26,065 bases of DNA from Spirochaetaceae bacterium (GCA_031283025.1 JAITCP010000123.1:1-26065); one strand, 5' to 3'. Positions 1-7,852 are shown, counted from the first letter of the stretch. Numbers and translations are program-made. Notes: generated by a model from the letters alone, not told the origin.

Positions 1-53
1 ATGCCTCTTAACGCCGCTTTCATCCTATGGATGTCTTCTTCCTGTATTTCCAT
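1..53 (-). CDS. 5' end of an unidentified protein (partial)
   Basis: An ATG (complement of 51-53) opens a frame that runs off the left edge after 17 codons, reading M-E-I-Q-E-E-D-I-H-R-M-K-A-A-L-R-G. A strong purine-rich Shine-Dalgarno (GGGAGGGGGA) lies just upstream at about 56-65, and a TATAAT box lies at 83-88 on the same strand. The fragment is too short to assign a family. It is accepted as a gene start only because ribosome site, -10 box and open frame coincide. Confidence 0.5.
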   Translation of the reverse strand, partial: MEIQEEDIHRMKAALRG

Positions 54-82
54 ATTCCCCCTCCCGATGGTTAATATGGCTT

Positions 83-88
83 ATTATA
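83..88 (-). promoter_or_regulatory. Candidate -10 box for the partial minus-strand gene
   Basis: The complement reads TATAAT, about 30 bp upstream of the ATG at 53. No good -35 hexamer is seen at 17-18 bp spacing (the best match is poor), so this is a -10-only call. Confidence 0.3.
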
Positions 89-137
89 TCTCAAAATAGA
101 GTAAGTGCTGTTGCCCTGAATAATGTTGCGCCGCCCC

Positions 138-166
138 TTGCCTTTTTTTTATTTTTTGCGTATTAT
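138..166 (+). promoter_or_regulatory. Candidate promoter of the HigA-like regulator
   Basis: TTGCCT (138-143) and TATTAT (161-166) are separated by 17 bp, matching 4/6 and 5/6 of the sigma70 consensus. The predicted start lies near 173, giving a leader of about 22 nt that includes the AAGGA ribosome site at 185-189. A poly-T tract fills the spacer. Confidence 0.4.
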
Positions 167-195
167 AGACATAACAAATTTTTTAAGGATTGAAT

Positions 196-510
196 ATGGC
201 AAAATCATCACAGACTCCCGGTTCAGCGCTTTCAGCCCTGCTGGATAAGCATGAACTAAACCCCTTTTCCCTGTCAAAACAGATAGGGATGAGCAATTCC
301 GCAGTGCGTCAAATTGTTACAGGTACGTCAAAAGTAACTGTTCCAACGGCTCTGCGGCTTGCAAAGTTTTTCGGCACAAGCCCTGATTATTGGCTTGATT
401 TACAGCGGGAAACCGATTATGCAAGCGCGGCCAAAGACAGGGAATTGCAGGCTGATTTAAAAACTATTTCAAAAGTCAGCTCTACAGGAAAGAAAACGCG
501 GCGGCAATAA
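196..510 (+). CDS. HigA/VapI-like XRE-family HTH regulator, apparently solitary
   Basis: The 104-residue protein has an N-terminal XRE helix-turn-helix (about residues 22-60). It shows the pattern of HigA-type antidotes: 'SLSKQIGMSNSAVRQIVTG' followed by 'TALRLAKFFGTSPDYWLDLQ', the part that normally defines the HigA group. A short charged tail follows. ATG at 196 is preferred over the in-frame TTG at 190 because AAGGA at 185-189 then sits 6 nt upstream. HigA proteins normally neutralise a co-transcribed HigB mRNA interferase encoded just upstream, but 54-195 contains no such gene. This copy is therefore an orphan antitoxin or a plain repressor. Its last 29 bp overlap the end of the convergent DUF212 gene. 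Confidence 0.85.
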   Translation: MAKSSQTPGSALSALLDKHELNPFSLSKQIGMSNSAVRQIVTGTSKVTVPTALRLAKFFGTSPDYWLDLQRETDYASAAKDRELQADLKTISKVSSTGKKTRRQ

Positions 511-943
511 TAACCCCCAGGAGGACGCCAACCGCTACCTCCAGGGGTGAATGACCGTTTACTTCCTTTACGGGATGGAATTCGATTTTTAACTTTTCCG
601 CCGCCTGTCGGCCCAGCCAGTTAAGCACCTTGGCTTGGAGTCCTGACGAACGGCGGACTCCCAGGGCATCGCGGATAATAATCAGGGCGAACATCAGCGT
701 TATGACAAAGAGGTTGGAATCAACTCCTTCATAAAATGCTATTGACGTTGCCACGGCGGCTACCATTGTCGAATGGCTGGAAGGCATACCTCCGGTACGC
801 CATATCAGGAGTCCCAGCGTATCACGGAGGTTTTTCCGCTTGATTGTGAGCAGATGGATAATGGTTTTTACCAGTTGGGCAAAAAACAGGCTTGAAATGC
901 CGGATAAGAAAACGGGGTTCTCAAAAAAGTTTCTCCAGGCCAT
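482..943 (-). CDS. Divergent PAP2 family membrane protein (DUF212, YuiD-like)
   Basis: This is a 153-residue integral membrane protein with about four hydrophobic segments. It has the hallmark motifs of the DUF212 / divergent PAP2 family: RTGGMPSSHS (49-58), RDALGVRR (91-98) and NGHSPLEV (129-136). The family is distantly related to PAP2 phosphatases and vanadium haloperoxidases; its substrate is unknown, and a lipid phosphate is only a guess. The start ATG (943) overlaps the argG stop by one base (TAATG), which suggests translational re-initiation after argG. The 3' end overlaps the convergent HigA-like gene by 29 bp, so the two transcripts are antisense to each other at their ends. Confidence 0.85.
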   Translation of the reverse strand: MAWRNFFENPVFLSGISSLFFAQLVKTIIHLLTIKRKNLRDTLGLLIWRTGGMPSSHSTMVAAVATSIAFYEGVDSNLFVITLMFALIIIRDALGVRRSSGLQAKVLNWLGRQAAEKLKIEFHPVKEVNGHSPLEVAVGVLLGVIIAAAFSFL

Positions 944-2259
944 TATCCGGCGACGCCCCTGGACTTGGAATCGGATTTATCCCCATGGTCCGCTTTGTCC
1001 GTCATACCGGTTTTTCCCTTGCCCGCAATTCCGGCCTTAGCCGCGGCTTTTCTCTTGCCGAAATCTTTCTGCATTAAGGCCCGTACCAGCGTGGAAAGGC
1101 CGTAAAGCCGGATAAACCCTTTGGCATCCGCATGATTGAACAGTTCTCCGGTGGTAAAACTGGCAATAGACGCGTTATACAGCGAGTAGGGTGAAGAAGC
1201 TCCCGCGGAGCTCACCGTCCCCTTGTAGAGCTTTACCCGCACCGTGCCGGTAACCGTTTCCTGGGTTGCGTCCACAAAGGCCGTCAGGGCTTCGCGCAGG
1301 GGGGTAAACCAAAGGCCGCCGTAGATCACCTCCCCCAGTTTTTGAGAGGCGGTTTGCTTGAACGCGTAAGTCTGCCGGTCAAGGCAAAGATGTTCCAGTT
1401 CCTGATGGGCGTAGTAAAGGATCGTCCCGCCGGGAGTTTCGTAAACGCCCCTGCTTTTCATTCCAACCACGCGGTTTTCCACGATGTCGGTAATGCCCAC
1501 GCCGTGTTCGCCGCCCAGTTTGTTCAGGGTAAGGATCAGGTTTACCCCGTCCATCTTTTTGCCGTTTACGGAAACGGGAATTCCCTTTTCAAAGCCGATT
1601 TCCACATAGGCCGGTTTGGAAGGGGCCTTTTCCGGGGGCGTTGTCATTTTAAGCATACGGTCCAGAACCGGCTCCACGGCGGGGTCTTCCAGTTCCAGCC
1701 CTTCATGGGAGATATGCCAGAGGTTGTCATCCCTGGAATAAGAATCTTCTTTCCTCATTGGAACGGGCAGATTCCGTTCTTCAAGGTAGCTAATTTCCTC
1801 TTCCCGGCTTTTAATCGTCCAAGTCCGCCAGGGGGCGATTATTTCAAGTTCCGGCGCAAGAGCCATGATCCCCAGATCAAAGCGGACCTGGTCGTTTCCT
1901 TTGCCGGTAGCCCCGTGGGCGATGGCCGCCGCTTTTACCCGCCGGGCATGGTCAACCAGCACTTTGGCGATAAGGGGCCGGGCTGTAGAGGTTCCCAGGA
2001 GGTACTTGTCTTCATAAAGGGCGTTGGCCTTAAGGGCGGGCCAGACATATTTTTCCACGTATTCTTTTTTTGCGTCCGCTATCACGCAGGAAAGGGCCCC
2101 CGTATTCAAAGCCCTTTGTTTTATGGTTTTCCAGTCCGCCTCCTGGCCCAGATCGACACAGACCGCCGCAATTTCGCAGTCGTAGTTTTCCTTAAGCCAG
2201 GGAATTATTACCGTTGTATCCAGCCCGCCGGAGTAGGCCAGCACTATTTTCTTTTTCAT
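943..2259 (-). CDS. argG: Argininosuccinate synthase
   Basis: The enzyme joins citrulline and aspartate with ATP to make argininosuccinate, the penultimate step of arginine synthesis. The N-terminal nucleotide-binding PP-motif is clear (AYSGGLDTT, residues 8-16), followed by 'CVDLGQ', 'GATGKGNDQVRFDLG' and 'LGTSTARPLIAK', all typical of ArgG. The catalytic body ends near residue 400. The remaining 35-40 residues form a Lys/Gly/Asp-rich tail ('KAGIAGKGKTGMTDKADHG...') that is not usual for the roughly 400-residue family. The ATG has an AGGAG ribosome site 8 nt upstream. It is the first gene of a two-gene unit with the DUF212 protein and is divergent from the ECF transporter operon. Confidence 0.96.
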   Translation of the reverse strand: MKKKIVLAYSGGLDTTVIIPWLKENYDCEIAAVCVDLGQEADWKTIKQRALNTGALSCVIADAKKEYVEKYVWPALKANALYEDKYLLGTSTARPLIAKVLVDHARRVKAAAIAHGATGKGNDQVRFDLGIMALAPELEIIAPWRTWTIKSREEEISYLEERNLPVPMRKEDSYSRDDNLWHISHEGLELEDPAVEPVLDRMLKMTTPPEKAPSKPAYVEIGFEKGIPVSVNGKKMDGVNLILTLNKLGGEHGVGITDIVENRVVGMKSRGVYETPGGTILYYAHQELEHLCLDRQTYAFKQTASQKLGEVIYGGLWFTPLREALTAFVDATQETVTGTVRVKLYKGTVSSAGASSPYSLYNASIASFTTGELFNHADAKGFIRLYGLSTLVRALMQKDFGKRKAAAKAGIAGKGKTGMTDKADHGDKSDSKSRGVAG

Positions 2260-2377
2260 CCGCTGCTCCTGTTTTAGTATATCGCAGTTTGGCCGGGTGT
2301 TCTATGTGTCATGGACAGGGTTCGTAAAAGAGGGTAGGATGAAATGAGGTTAAAATTTATTTTTGGAGGAATGAATT

Positions 2378-2929
2378 ATGGAAAAGAAGCTGGTTTCTGT
2401 TAAAACCGTGGTAGCCATAGGCATAGGAGCGGCTCTTATGTTCGTATTGATGCGTTTTGTGGCTCTTCCTTCCGGAGTGCCTAATACCAATCTTAATCTG
2501 GGTATTGCCGTCCTTTCGTTGTTTGCCGCCATCTTTGGGCCGCTTGCAGGGTTGCTGATCGGATTTATCGGCCACACCCTGACGGACCTGACCTGGGGAG
2601 GCGTATGGTGGAGTTGGGTAATCGCTGACGCTGTCTTCGGGCTTGCAATCGGCATTTTCTGGAAATTATACAAAATAGAAGAAGGTGAATTCGGCATTAA
2701 ACAGGCGGTTATTTTTAACGTTATTCAGATTACGGCCAATATTCTGGCCTGGGTTGTAATCGCTCCTACGCTGGATATATTAATTTATCAGGAACCTTCC
2801 GATAAGGTTTTTCTGCAAGGGCTGGTAGCCGCCTCTCTTAACGTTGTTGTAATTTTGGTTTTGGGAACTCTCCTTGCTTTTGGTTATTCAAAAACCAGAA
2901 CCAAAGCCGGCAGTCTAAAGGTGGAATAG
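2378..2929 (+). CDS. ECF transporter S component, UPF0397 family
   Basis: This 183-residue membrane protein matches the UPF0397 family in length and in signature stretches: 'KTVVAIGIGAALMFVLMRF', 'SGVPNTNLNL', 'LFAAIFGPLAGLLIGFIGH' and 'DLTWGGVWWSWV'. Members are substrate-binding (S) subunits of energy-coupling-factor importers for vitamins and related micronutrients; the ligand of this family is not established. About five to six hydrophobic helices are visible. GGAGGA (2365-2370) is 7 nt upstream of the ATG. It is followed by the double ATPase and EcfT genes, so this is a dedicated (group I) ECF system. No recognisable riboswitch was found in the 118-bp upstream gap, so the sequence gives no direct clue to the substrate. 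Confidence 0.9.
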   Translation: MEKKLVSVKTVVAIGIGAALMFVLMRFVALPSGVPNTNLNLGIAVLSLFAAIFGPLAGLLIGFIGHTLTDLTWGGVWWSWVIADAVFGLAIGIFWKLYKIEEGEFGIKQAVIFNVIQITANILAWVVIAPTLDILIYQEPSDKVFLQGLVAASLNVVVILVLGTLLAFGYSKTRTKAGSLKVE

Positions 2930-2948
2930 ACAGGGCCGGACAGGAAAT

Positions 2949-4742
2949 GTGTCAACGGGCCTCATGGTGGAAGAAGATTCCGCCCTTGTATTTAAGCGTG
3001 TTTCCTTCCGCTACAGAGCCCAGGCGGAACCGACTCTTATAGACATTAACCTGAGGGTGGACCGGGGAGAGAAAATTCTTATCCTCGGGCCCTCCGGTTC
3101 CGGTAAATCTACCCTGCTTCACTGCATCAACGGAATTATCCCTCATGCCTTTAAGGGCGAAAGAACCGGTGAAATCCTGCTTTTGGGCAGAGACATCGGC
3201 GATTACGGTATTTTTGATATTTCCAAGATGGCCGGTACTGTTTTACAGGATACGGACAGCCAATTTGTCGGGTTGAGCGCCGCCGAGGATATTGCTTTTG
3301 CCATGGAAAACGATTCTGTGCCGGCGGAAGAGATGCGCCGCCGGGTTACGGAAACGGCCGCTCTGGTAAGCATGGGAACGCATCTGGGCAAAAGCCCGCA
3401 GGATCTTTCCGGCGGTCAGAAGCAGCGGATTTCCATGGCCGGCGTTCTGGTGGACAATGTGGAGCTTCTTCTTTTTGATGAACCGCTGGCAAATCTTGAT
3501 CCGGCGGCGGGAAAAGACGCTATAGAACTTATTGATGAACTGCATAAAAAAACAGGCAAAACAGTTTTGATTGTAGAGCACCGGCTTGAGGATGTCCTCC
3601 ACTGCCCGGTGGATCGTATTGTGGTAATGGACAAGGGCAGGATCATAGCAGACAAAAAACCGGCGGAACTATTGGCTTCCGGTTTGCTTAAAAAAACCGG
3701 CATCAGGGAGCCCTTGTATCTTTCCGCTCTTGCTTACTCGGGAATTACAATAGATTCCGGTATGTCCCCTGAACACCCGAATACGTTGAAACTGGATTAC
3801 CGGCCCTTTGCGGAATGGGACCGGCAGCTTGCCGCAGAACAAAACGCCGGAACGCCGGGCGCTGCGGAACCGGGTGCCGGCAATATCCGATCCGGCCTTG
3901 AAATACAGAATCTGCATTTCCGGTATGCCGGACAGGACGGGGAGGCCCTTAAAGGGATTTCCTTTTCCGTGGCTCCCGGTGAATGTGTGGGACTGGTAGG
4001 CAGGAACGGTTCAGGCAAATCCACCCTGGCAAAGTGCGTCTGCGGTTTTGTCCGCCCCGATTCAGGGGAGATTTATTTTAACGGAAGCGATTTGGCGGCT
4101 CTTTCCATCATGGAACGGGCGGAACAGATAGGTTATGTGATGCAGAACCCCAACCAGATGATTTGCTTTCCTGCCGTTTATGATGAGATCGCTTTTGGCC
4201 TCCGTAACCGCGGTGTTCCTGAAACGGAAATAAAGGCAAGGGTATACGAAGCTCTTGAAGTCTGCGGGCTTTTTCCGTTCAGGAATTGGCCGGTAAACGC
4301 ATTAAGTTACGGCCAAAAGAAGCGGCTTACCGTCGCGTCAATTCTGGTATTGCGGCCTTCTTTTATGATTCTTGACGAGCCTACGGCGGGGCAGGATTAC
4401 CGGCACTATACGGAATTTATGGAATTCCTTTTTGGCCTTAACCGGGATTTGAAAATATCCCTCCTTCTTATTACCCACGATATGCACCTTATGCTTGAGT
4501 ACACCGGGAGGGCGGTGGTTCTTTCCGAAGGGATATGCGTGGCCGACAGGGAACCCTTCGAAGTACTTACCGACGACGGTATTATTGAACAGGCAAGCCT
4601 GAAGCGGACAAGCCTTTACGCTCTGGCGTTGAATGCGGGGCTTCCCGATCCGCGGGGTTTTGTGGGGCGGTTTATTGCCTATGACCGGAAAAAGCGGGAA
4701 TCGCACGGCAAAGGAAACAATGCGGAAAAGGACGGAACATGA
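2949..4742 (+). CDS. ECF transporter fused A-A' double ATPase (YkoD/CbiO type)
   Basis: A 597-residue protein has two complete ABC ATPase domains in tandem. Domain 1 has Walker A GPSGSGKST (47-55), LSGGQ (153-157) and Walker B LLLFDEP (173-179). Domain 2 has GRNGSGKST (351-359), a variant signature LSYGQ (452-456) and FMILDEP (472-478). A linker at about 245-310 separates them. It would power uptake by the neighbouring S and T subunits. The start is uncertain: GTG at 2949 has an AGGA only 3 nt away, and the next in-frame ATG (2964) has no ribosome site. Its stop overlaps the EcfT start (ATGA), indicating coupled translation. Confidence 0.93.
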   Translation: MSTGLMVEEDSALVFKRVSFRYRAQAEPTLIDINLRVDRGEKILILGPSGSGKSTLLHCINGIIPHAFKGERTGEILLLGRDIGDYGIFDISKMAGTVLQDTDSQFVGLSAAEDIAFAMENDSVPAEEMRRRVTETAALVSMGTHLGKSPQDLSGGQKQRISMAGVLVDNVELLLFDEPLANLDPAAGKDAIELIDELHKKTGKTVLIVEHRLEDVLHCPVDRIVVMDKGRIIADKKPAELLASGLLKKTGIREPLYLSALAYSGITIDSGMSPEHPNTLKLDYRPFAEWDRQLAAEQNAGTPGAAEPGAGNIRSGLEIQNLHFRYAGQDGEALKGISFSVAPGECVGLVGRNGSGKSTLAKCVCGFVRPDSGEIYFNGSDLAALSIMERAEQIGYVMQNPNQMICFPAVYDEIAFGLRNRGVPETEIKARVYEALEVCGLFPFRNWPVNALSYGQKKRLTVASILVLRPSFMILDEPTAGQDYRHYTEFMEFLFGLNRDLKISLLLITHDMHLMLEYTGRAVVLSEGICVADREPFEVLTDDGIIEQASLKRTSLYALALNAGLPDPRGFVGRFIAYDRKKRESHGKGNNAEKDGT

Positions 4743-5572
4743 CGGGCCCCAGAATGTTATCGTACATTGATGGTATTTCCCCCATTCATACCCTGACCGG
4801 CGCGGTGAAATTGATCATCTTTCTGCTTTGGTCGATTCTGTCCATGGTAAGTTTTATGACTCCCATACTTCTTGTATTGGCTGTCCTGGGAATTGTTTTT
4901 TTTGGCATTTCAAAAATCCGCTTTTCCGATATTGCCTTTATAATGAAAATAACGGTACTGTTTCTTGTGTTGAACCTGGCGGCAATTTATCTTTTTGCTC
5001 CCGAACAGGGTGTGCAGATATACCGGACCCGTCATCTTATTTGGGAAGGGGCCGGGCGTTTTACCCTTACCAAAGAGCAGCTTTTTTATGAATTCAACAT
5101 ATTCCTCAAGTACCTTACGATCATTCCTCCGGCAATACTCCTTGTGGTAACTACCCACCCCAGTGAATTTGCCGCTTCTCTTAACCGTATTGGCGTTCCC
5201 TATACTGCGGCTTATTCGATAAGCCTGGCCCTGCGTTACATCCCCGACATTCAGCGTGATTATGAAAGCATTTCCCAGTCACAGCAGGCGCGCGGGCTGG
5301 AACTTTCCCGAAAGGCATCCTGGATCAAGCGGCTCAAAAGAACCGTTCCTCTTCTTTTGCCCCTGATCTTTTCTTCCCTCGACCGGATTGATGTGATTAG
5401 CCGCGCCATGGAACTGCGGGGTTTTGGCAAGTACCGGAAGCGTACCTGGTATTCGGCAAAGCCCTTTAGCCGGGCGGACATAGTTTCCCTGGCAGTCAGC
5501 GTTTTCTTTTTTGCCGTCGGGATATGGCTTACCTTCCGTGAAGGAAACCGCTTTTACAATCCGTTTAAGTGA
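4739..5572 (+). CDS. ecfT: ECF transporter T component (CbiQ/EcfT family)
   Basis: The transmembrane coupling subunit of the ECF importer is 277 residues long. It has four N-terminal hydrophobic segments (about 20-85 and 122-140), a long cytoplasmic helical region, and a final membrane helix near the C-terminus. The two ATPase-coupling motifs expected in EcfT are present: 'QQARGLEL' (ARG at 184-186) and 'AMELRGFG' (223-230). The ATG overlaps the stop of the double ATPase gene. The gene ends three bases before the convergent pseudouridine synthase gene, leaving no room for an intrinsic terminator between them. Confidence 0.92.
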   Translation: MTGPRMLSYIDGISPIHTLTGAVKLIIFLLWSILSMVSFMTPILLVLAVLGIVFFGISKIRFSDIAFIMKITVLFLVLNLAAIYLFAPEQGVQIYRTRHLIWEGAGRFTLTKEQLFYEFNIFLKYLTIIPPAILLVVTTHPSEFAASLNRIGVPYTAAYSISLALRYIPDIQRDYESISQSQQARGLELSRKASWIKRLKRTVPLLLPLIFSSLDRIDVISRAMELRGFGKYRKRTWYSAKPFSRADIVSLAVSVFFFAVGIWLTFREGNRFYNPFK

Positions 5573-5575
5573 AGT

Positions 5576-6466
5576 TTACAGTATGGACAGCCGGTATTCC
5601 CGCGCTTCCCCGTTTTCCGGATCGGCAAAGGCAAGGGCGCAGGCCCGGAGCGCAAGAAAGCCCCCGTCGCAGTTTCCCCCATACAGGGTGTCGTTTAAGA
5701 GGGGCCGGTTAATCCATGCAAGATGGCAGCGGATTTGATGGCGGAAACCCTTTGTTATGCGCAGGCGGAAGTATTGTTTGCCCCCCTCCTCGGTGCAGGA
5801 ACAAATTTCCGTGCTGTAACAAGTTTTTCCCTTTATTCGTGGCGAGGGTTTAATACCCTGCCCCTCTGGGGCGGTCATAAGGGTATTAAACCCGAGACCA
5901 ATTCCACGGGAGAACGAAATACCCCGCTGCTCTGCGGCGGGGTATTTTATTAATGGCCGCACCGCTTTCCGCCCTTTCCCATAGGGGCGAAAGGCGCTTT
6001 CAATAACGCTCCCCGCCAACGGCAGTGTGCCGGAACCGGCTGTACCCGCCGTACTGTGATGCGAGGGATACGGAGTCGAAGGATACGGGGGAAAGCCCGG
6101 CAGTTCACTTTCCGCCCTTACGGAATGAAGGGGCGCGGAAACGGCGTCATACTCTTTGATAAACAGATTCTTTTCCTGCTGGGCCGCTATTGCCGCCAGC
6201 GCCATATCCGTTCTGGCAAACAGCGTCAGCCCCTGGGTTTCATAATCCAGCCGGTGGAGCAGACCGCCTTCTATTGTTTTATAGCCATGAACCTGCAATA
6301 CGTCGGGAAAAAGAGAAGCCGCCCATGCAAGAAGGGTATTTTCTTCCCCCTCCTTAAGCGGCGCCGTATGCATCCGCGGCGGTTTGTACAGTACCAGATA
6401 AGAAGCGGCCTCCGCAATAAGCTGCGGTTCCTGCGGCGCCGTAAGCCAAAATACGTCCGGTGTCAT
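5576..6466 (-). CDS. RluA-family RNA pseudouridine synthase with repeat-derived insertion
   Basis: The enzyme would isomerise uridine in rRNA or tRNA. The catalytic motif HRLDYETQGL (71-80, Asp74) is intact. So are the family elements 'YLVLYKPPRMHT' near the start and 'GFRHQIRCHLAWINRPLLNDTLYGG' near the C-terminus. There is no S4 domain. Between the catalytic core and the C-terminal strands lies an unusual stretch (about 118-213) rich in Pro/Ser/Gly, part of which (174-207) is the translation of a palindromic repeat at 5838-5947. The frame stays open through it. The ATG is preceded by AGGTGA. It lies 56 bp downstream of the VWA lipoprotein gene on the same strand. The RNA target is unknown. 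Confidence 0.88.
   Translation of the reverse strand: MTPDVFWLTAPQEPQLIAEAASYLVLYKPPRMHTAPLKEGEENTLLAWAASLFPDVLQVHGYKTIEGGLLHRLDYETQGLTLFARTDMALAAIAAQQEKNLFIKEYDAVSAPLHSVRAESELPGFPPYPSTPYPSHHSTAGTAGSGTLPLAGSVIESAFRPYGKGRKAVRPLIKYPAAEQRGISFSRGIGLGFNTLMTAPEGQGIKPSPRIKGKTCYSTEICSCTEEGGKQYFRLRITKGFRHQIRCHLAWINRPLLNDTLYGGNCDGGFLALRACALAFADPENGEAREYRLSIL
5838..5947. repeat. Palindromic REP/BIME-like element inside a coding region
   Basis: Two hairpins stand side by side. The first has 13-bp perfect arms GGGTTTAATACCC (5846-5858) and GGGTATTAAACCC (5881-5893), with an inner GCCCC-TCT-GGGGC hairpin (5860-5872). The second has 11-bp perfect arms AAATACCCCGC (5917-5927) and GCGGGGTATTT (5937-5947). 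CGTGG (5838-5842) and CCACG (5904-5908) enclose the first. The layout resembles bacterial REP/BIME elements that are mobilised by RAYT-type transposases, but no such transposase is in the window. The element is read through in frame by the pseudouridine synthase gene. Confidence 0.8.
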
Positions 6467-6522
6467 GGTGTTTTTTCACCTGGAGCAGACTGCCGCGCCG
6501 CCCGCAAAATGCAGCAGCCTTT

Positions 6523-7779
6523 TCAATAATACGGCACCGGTTCTGTTGCAATTCCGGTTAGGTATTCGTTGACGATTCGCACCATACAGTCATTGAGATA
6601 TTCCACGGTATACTCGCCCACCGTTGCTTGAAGGTGGCTGTTGCCGATACCGCTGTCGTCCGTGAGGAAAATATACGTTCCCCCGGTCATTAGGGCTTCT
6701 TGCCTGAGCAGATACTCGGTTGCAAAATCAATGCCACTGGACGCAACCGGAATAATGCGTATGCCTTTTTGGGCGGCTGTTTTAATGGAGTTATAATACA
6801 AGGTTTTATTTTCCTGTTTGTCGTGCGGAGGGGCGTCGCAAACGTGGAAAATCAGCCGCATTGCATAATCATCGCTCCAGTTTTTTCCTACGGCTTCCGC
6901 CAGCGCCCTGTCCACAGCCTCAGGAAAATCCCCGCCGCCGTTTGCCGACTGCTTTGCCAGATTTGTCTGCTGCTGTTCAATATTTGTGGTAAAATCAAAG
7001 TATCTTGTAACATAATCATCGCCTATGTCACGGTAAAAAAGCAGCGCCAAATTGATAGTATAGTTGGGATTGCTTGCGGCAATGTTGCCGATAACGTCAG
7101 ATATTTCCGATTTTAAGTAACGTAGTTCATCGCCCATAGAACCCGTGGTGTCGATTAAAAACAGTATGTCCAAAACGGATTCTTTCGCAGCGCTGCTGTC
7201 CAGTGTTATTTGCATATCCGCCTGCGTATAAATAAAAGGTTCCTCATATTCGGCACCGCCGCTTGTTACTTTGACGGTAACAGTTTCACCGCTTAAGTCA
7301 TAAGACGGAAACATATAAGCGTTGCCGAGAACGTCGGTTTTGGCGGCAAATAATTTGTTGTCAGAGTCATACAGCTCGACTATTGCGTCTCCTGCGGGAA
7401 GTCCGCCGCTTTCTACATTGACGGTAAACATATAGCGGGTCTCAAATCCGAAATAATTAATATACTTGTAAAAATCATTCCGGCGCTGGCTTTCTTCAAT
7501 GTTTGGATCATCAATAATAGTAAACAGATTAAGATAGAAATCGTAATTTTTTATATCGCTCCACTCGCCGCAGGTCAACTGGCCGGAACTTGGCCTACTC
7601 TGGTTTCCGTTTTCCCCGTCTCCGGCTTCCGGCCCGGAACCATAACCGCCGTCTCCCGAACCCGCCGGTCCGGAACCCGCATAACCTATTCCGCCGCCAC
7701 AGGCAGCCGGCATAAAAACGGCTAAAAACGCAACGATAAATAAAAATAATAGATGAATTGATATTCGGTTTTCTTTCAT
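6523..7779 (-). CDS. VWA-domain lipoprotein
   Basis: The 418-residue protein starts with a lipoprotein-type signal (hydrophobic 8-23, MPAAC with Cys27) and then a Gly/Ser-rich, probably disordered linker (28-66). Residues 110-190 look like a beta-sandwich of the kind that presents surface domains. A von Willebrand A domain follows with the MIDAS motif DTTGSMGDE (210-218). It is a DxTxS variant and includes 'FYRDIGDDYVTRYFDF' and 'HVCDAPPHD'. VWA domains bind proteins or ligands through a divalent metal. An upstream start at 8019 was rejected because the extra 80 residues are the translation of a repeat. The chosen ATG has no Shine-Dalgarno, and the promoter places the transcript start at or next to the ATG. 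The role is unknown; cell-envelope adhesion or assembly is inference. Confidence 0.85.
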   Translation of the reverse strand: MKENRISIHLLFLFIVAFLAVFMPAACGGGIGYAGSGPAGSGDGGYGSGPEAGDGENGNQSRPSSGQLTCGEWSDIKNYDFYLNLFTIIDDPNIEESQRRNDFYKYINYFGFETRYMFTVNVESGGLPAGDAIVELYDSDNKLFAAKTDVLGNAYMFPSYDLSGETVTVKVTSGGAEYEEPFIYTQADMQITLDSSAAKESVLDILFLIDTTGSMGDELRYLKSEISDVIGNIAASNPNYTINLALLFYRDIGDDYVTRYFDFTTNIEQQQTNLAKQSANGGGDFPEAVDRALAEAVGKNWSDDYAMRLIFHVCDAPPHDKQENKTLYYNSIKTAAQKGIRIIPVASSGIDFATEYLLRQEALMTGGTYIFLTDDSGIGNSHLQATVGEYTVEYLNDCMVRIVNEYLTGIATEPVPYY

Positions 7780-7785
7780 AGTATA

Positions 7786-7814
7786 AATATACTTATCAAA
7801 AAATGCAAAGTCAA
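7786..7814 (-). promoter_or_regulatory. Promoter of the VWA lipoprotein gene
   Basis: On the minus strand TTGACT (complement of 7809-7814) and TATATT (complement of 7786-7791) are separated by exactly 17 bp, each matching 5/6 of the sigma70 consensus. The predicted transcription start, 6-8 nt past the -10 box, falls at about 7778-7780, which is the ATG itself. This suggests a leaderless mRNA. Confidence 0.6.
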
Positions 7815-7852
7815 CAGAAATTTTCAATGATTCCCGGTGTGGAAAAAAGAAT

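Noticed and set aside
1342..2277. 311-codon open frame on the plus strand
   Set aside because: It lies antisense to argG, with no ribosome site and no protein family pattern; it is a shadow of codon bias.
2260..2377. Riboswitch controlling the ECF operon
   Set aside because: The 118-bp gap shows no conserved riboswitch core (TPP, FMN, preQ1, cobalamin) that I could recognise.
6056..6529. 157-codon open frame on the plus strand
   Set aside because: It is antisense to the pseudouridine synthase and its basic, low-complexity product matches no family.
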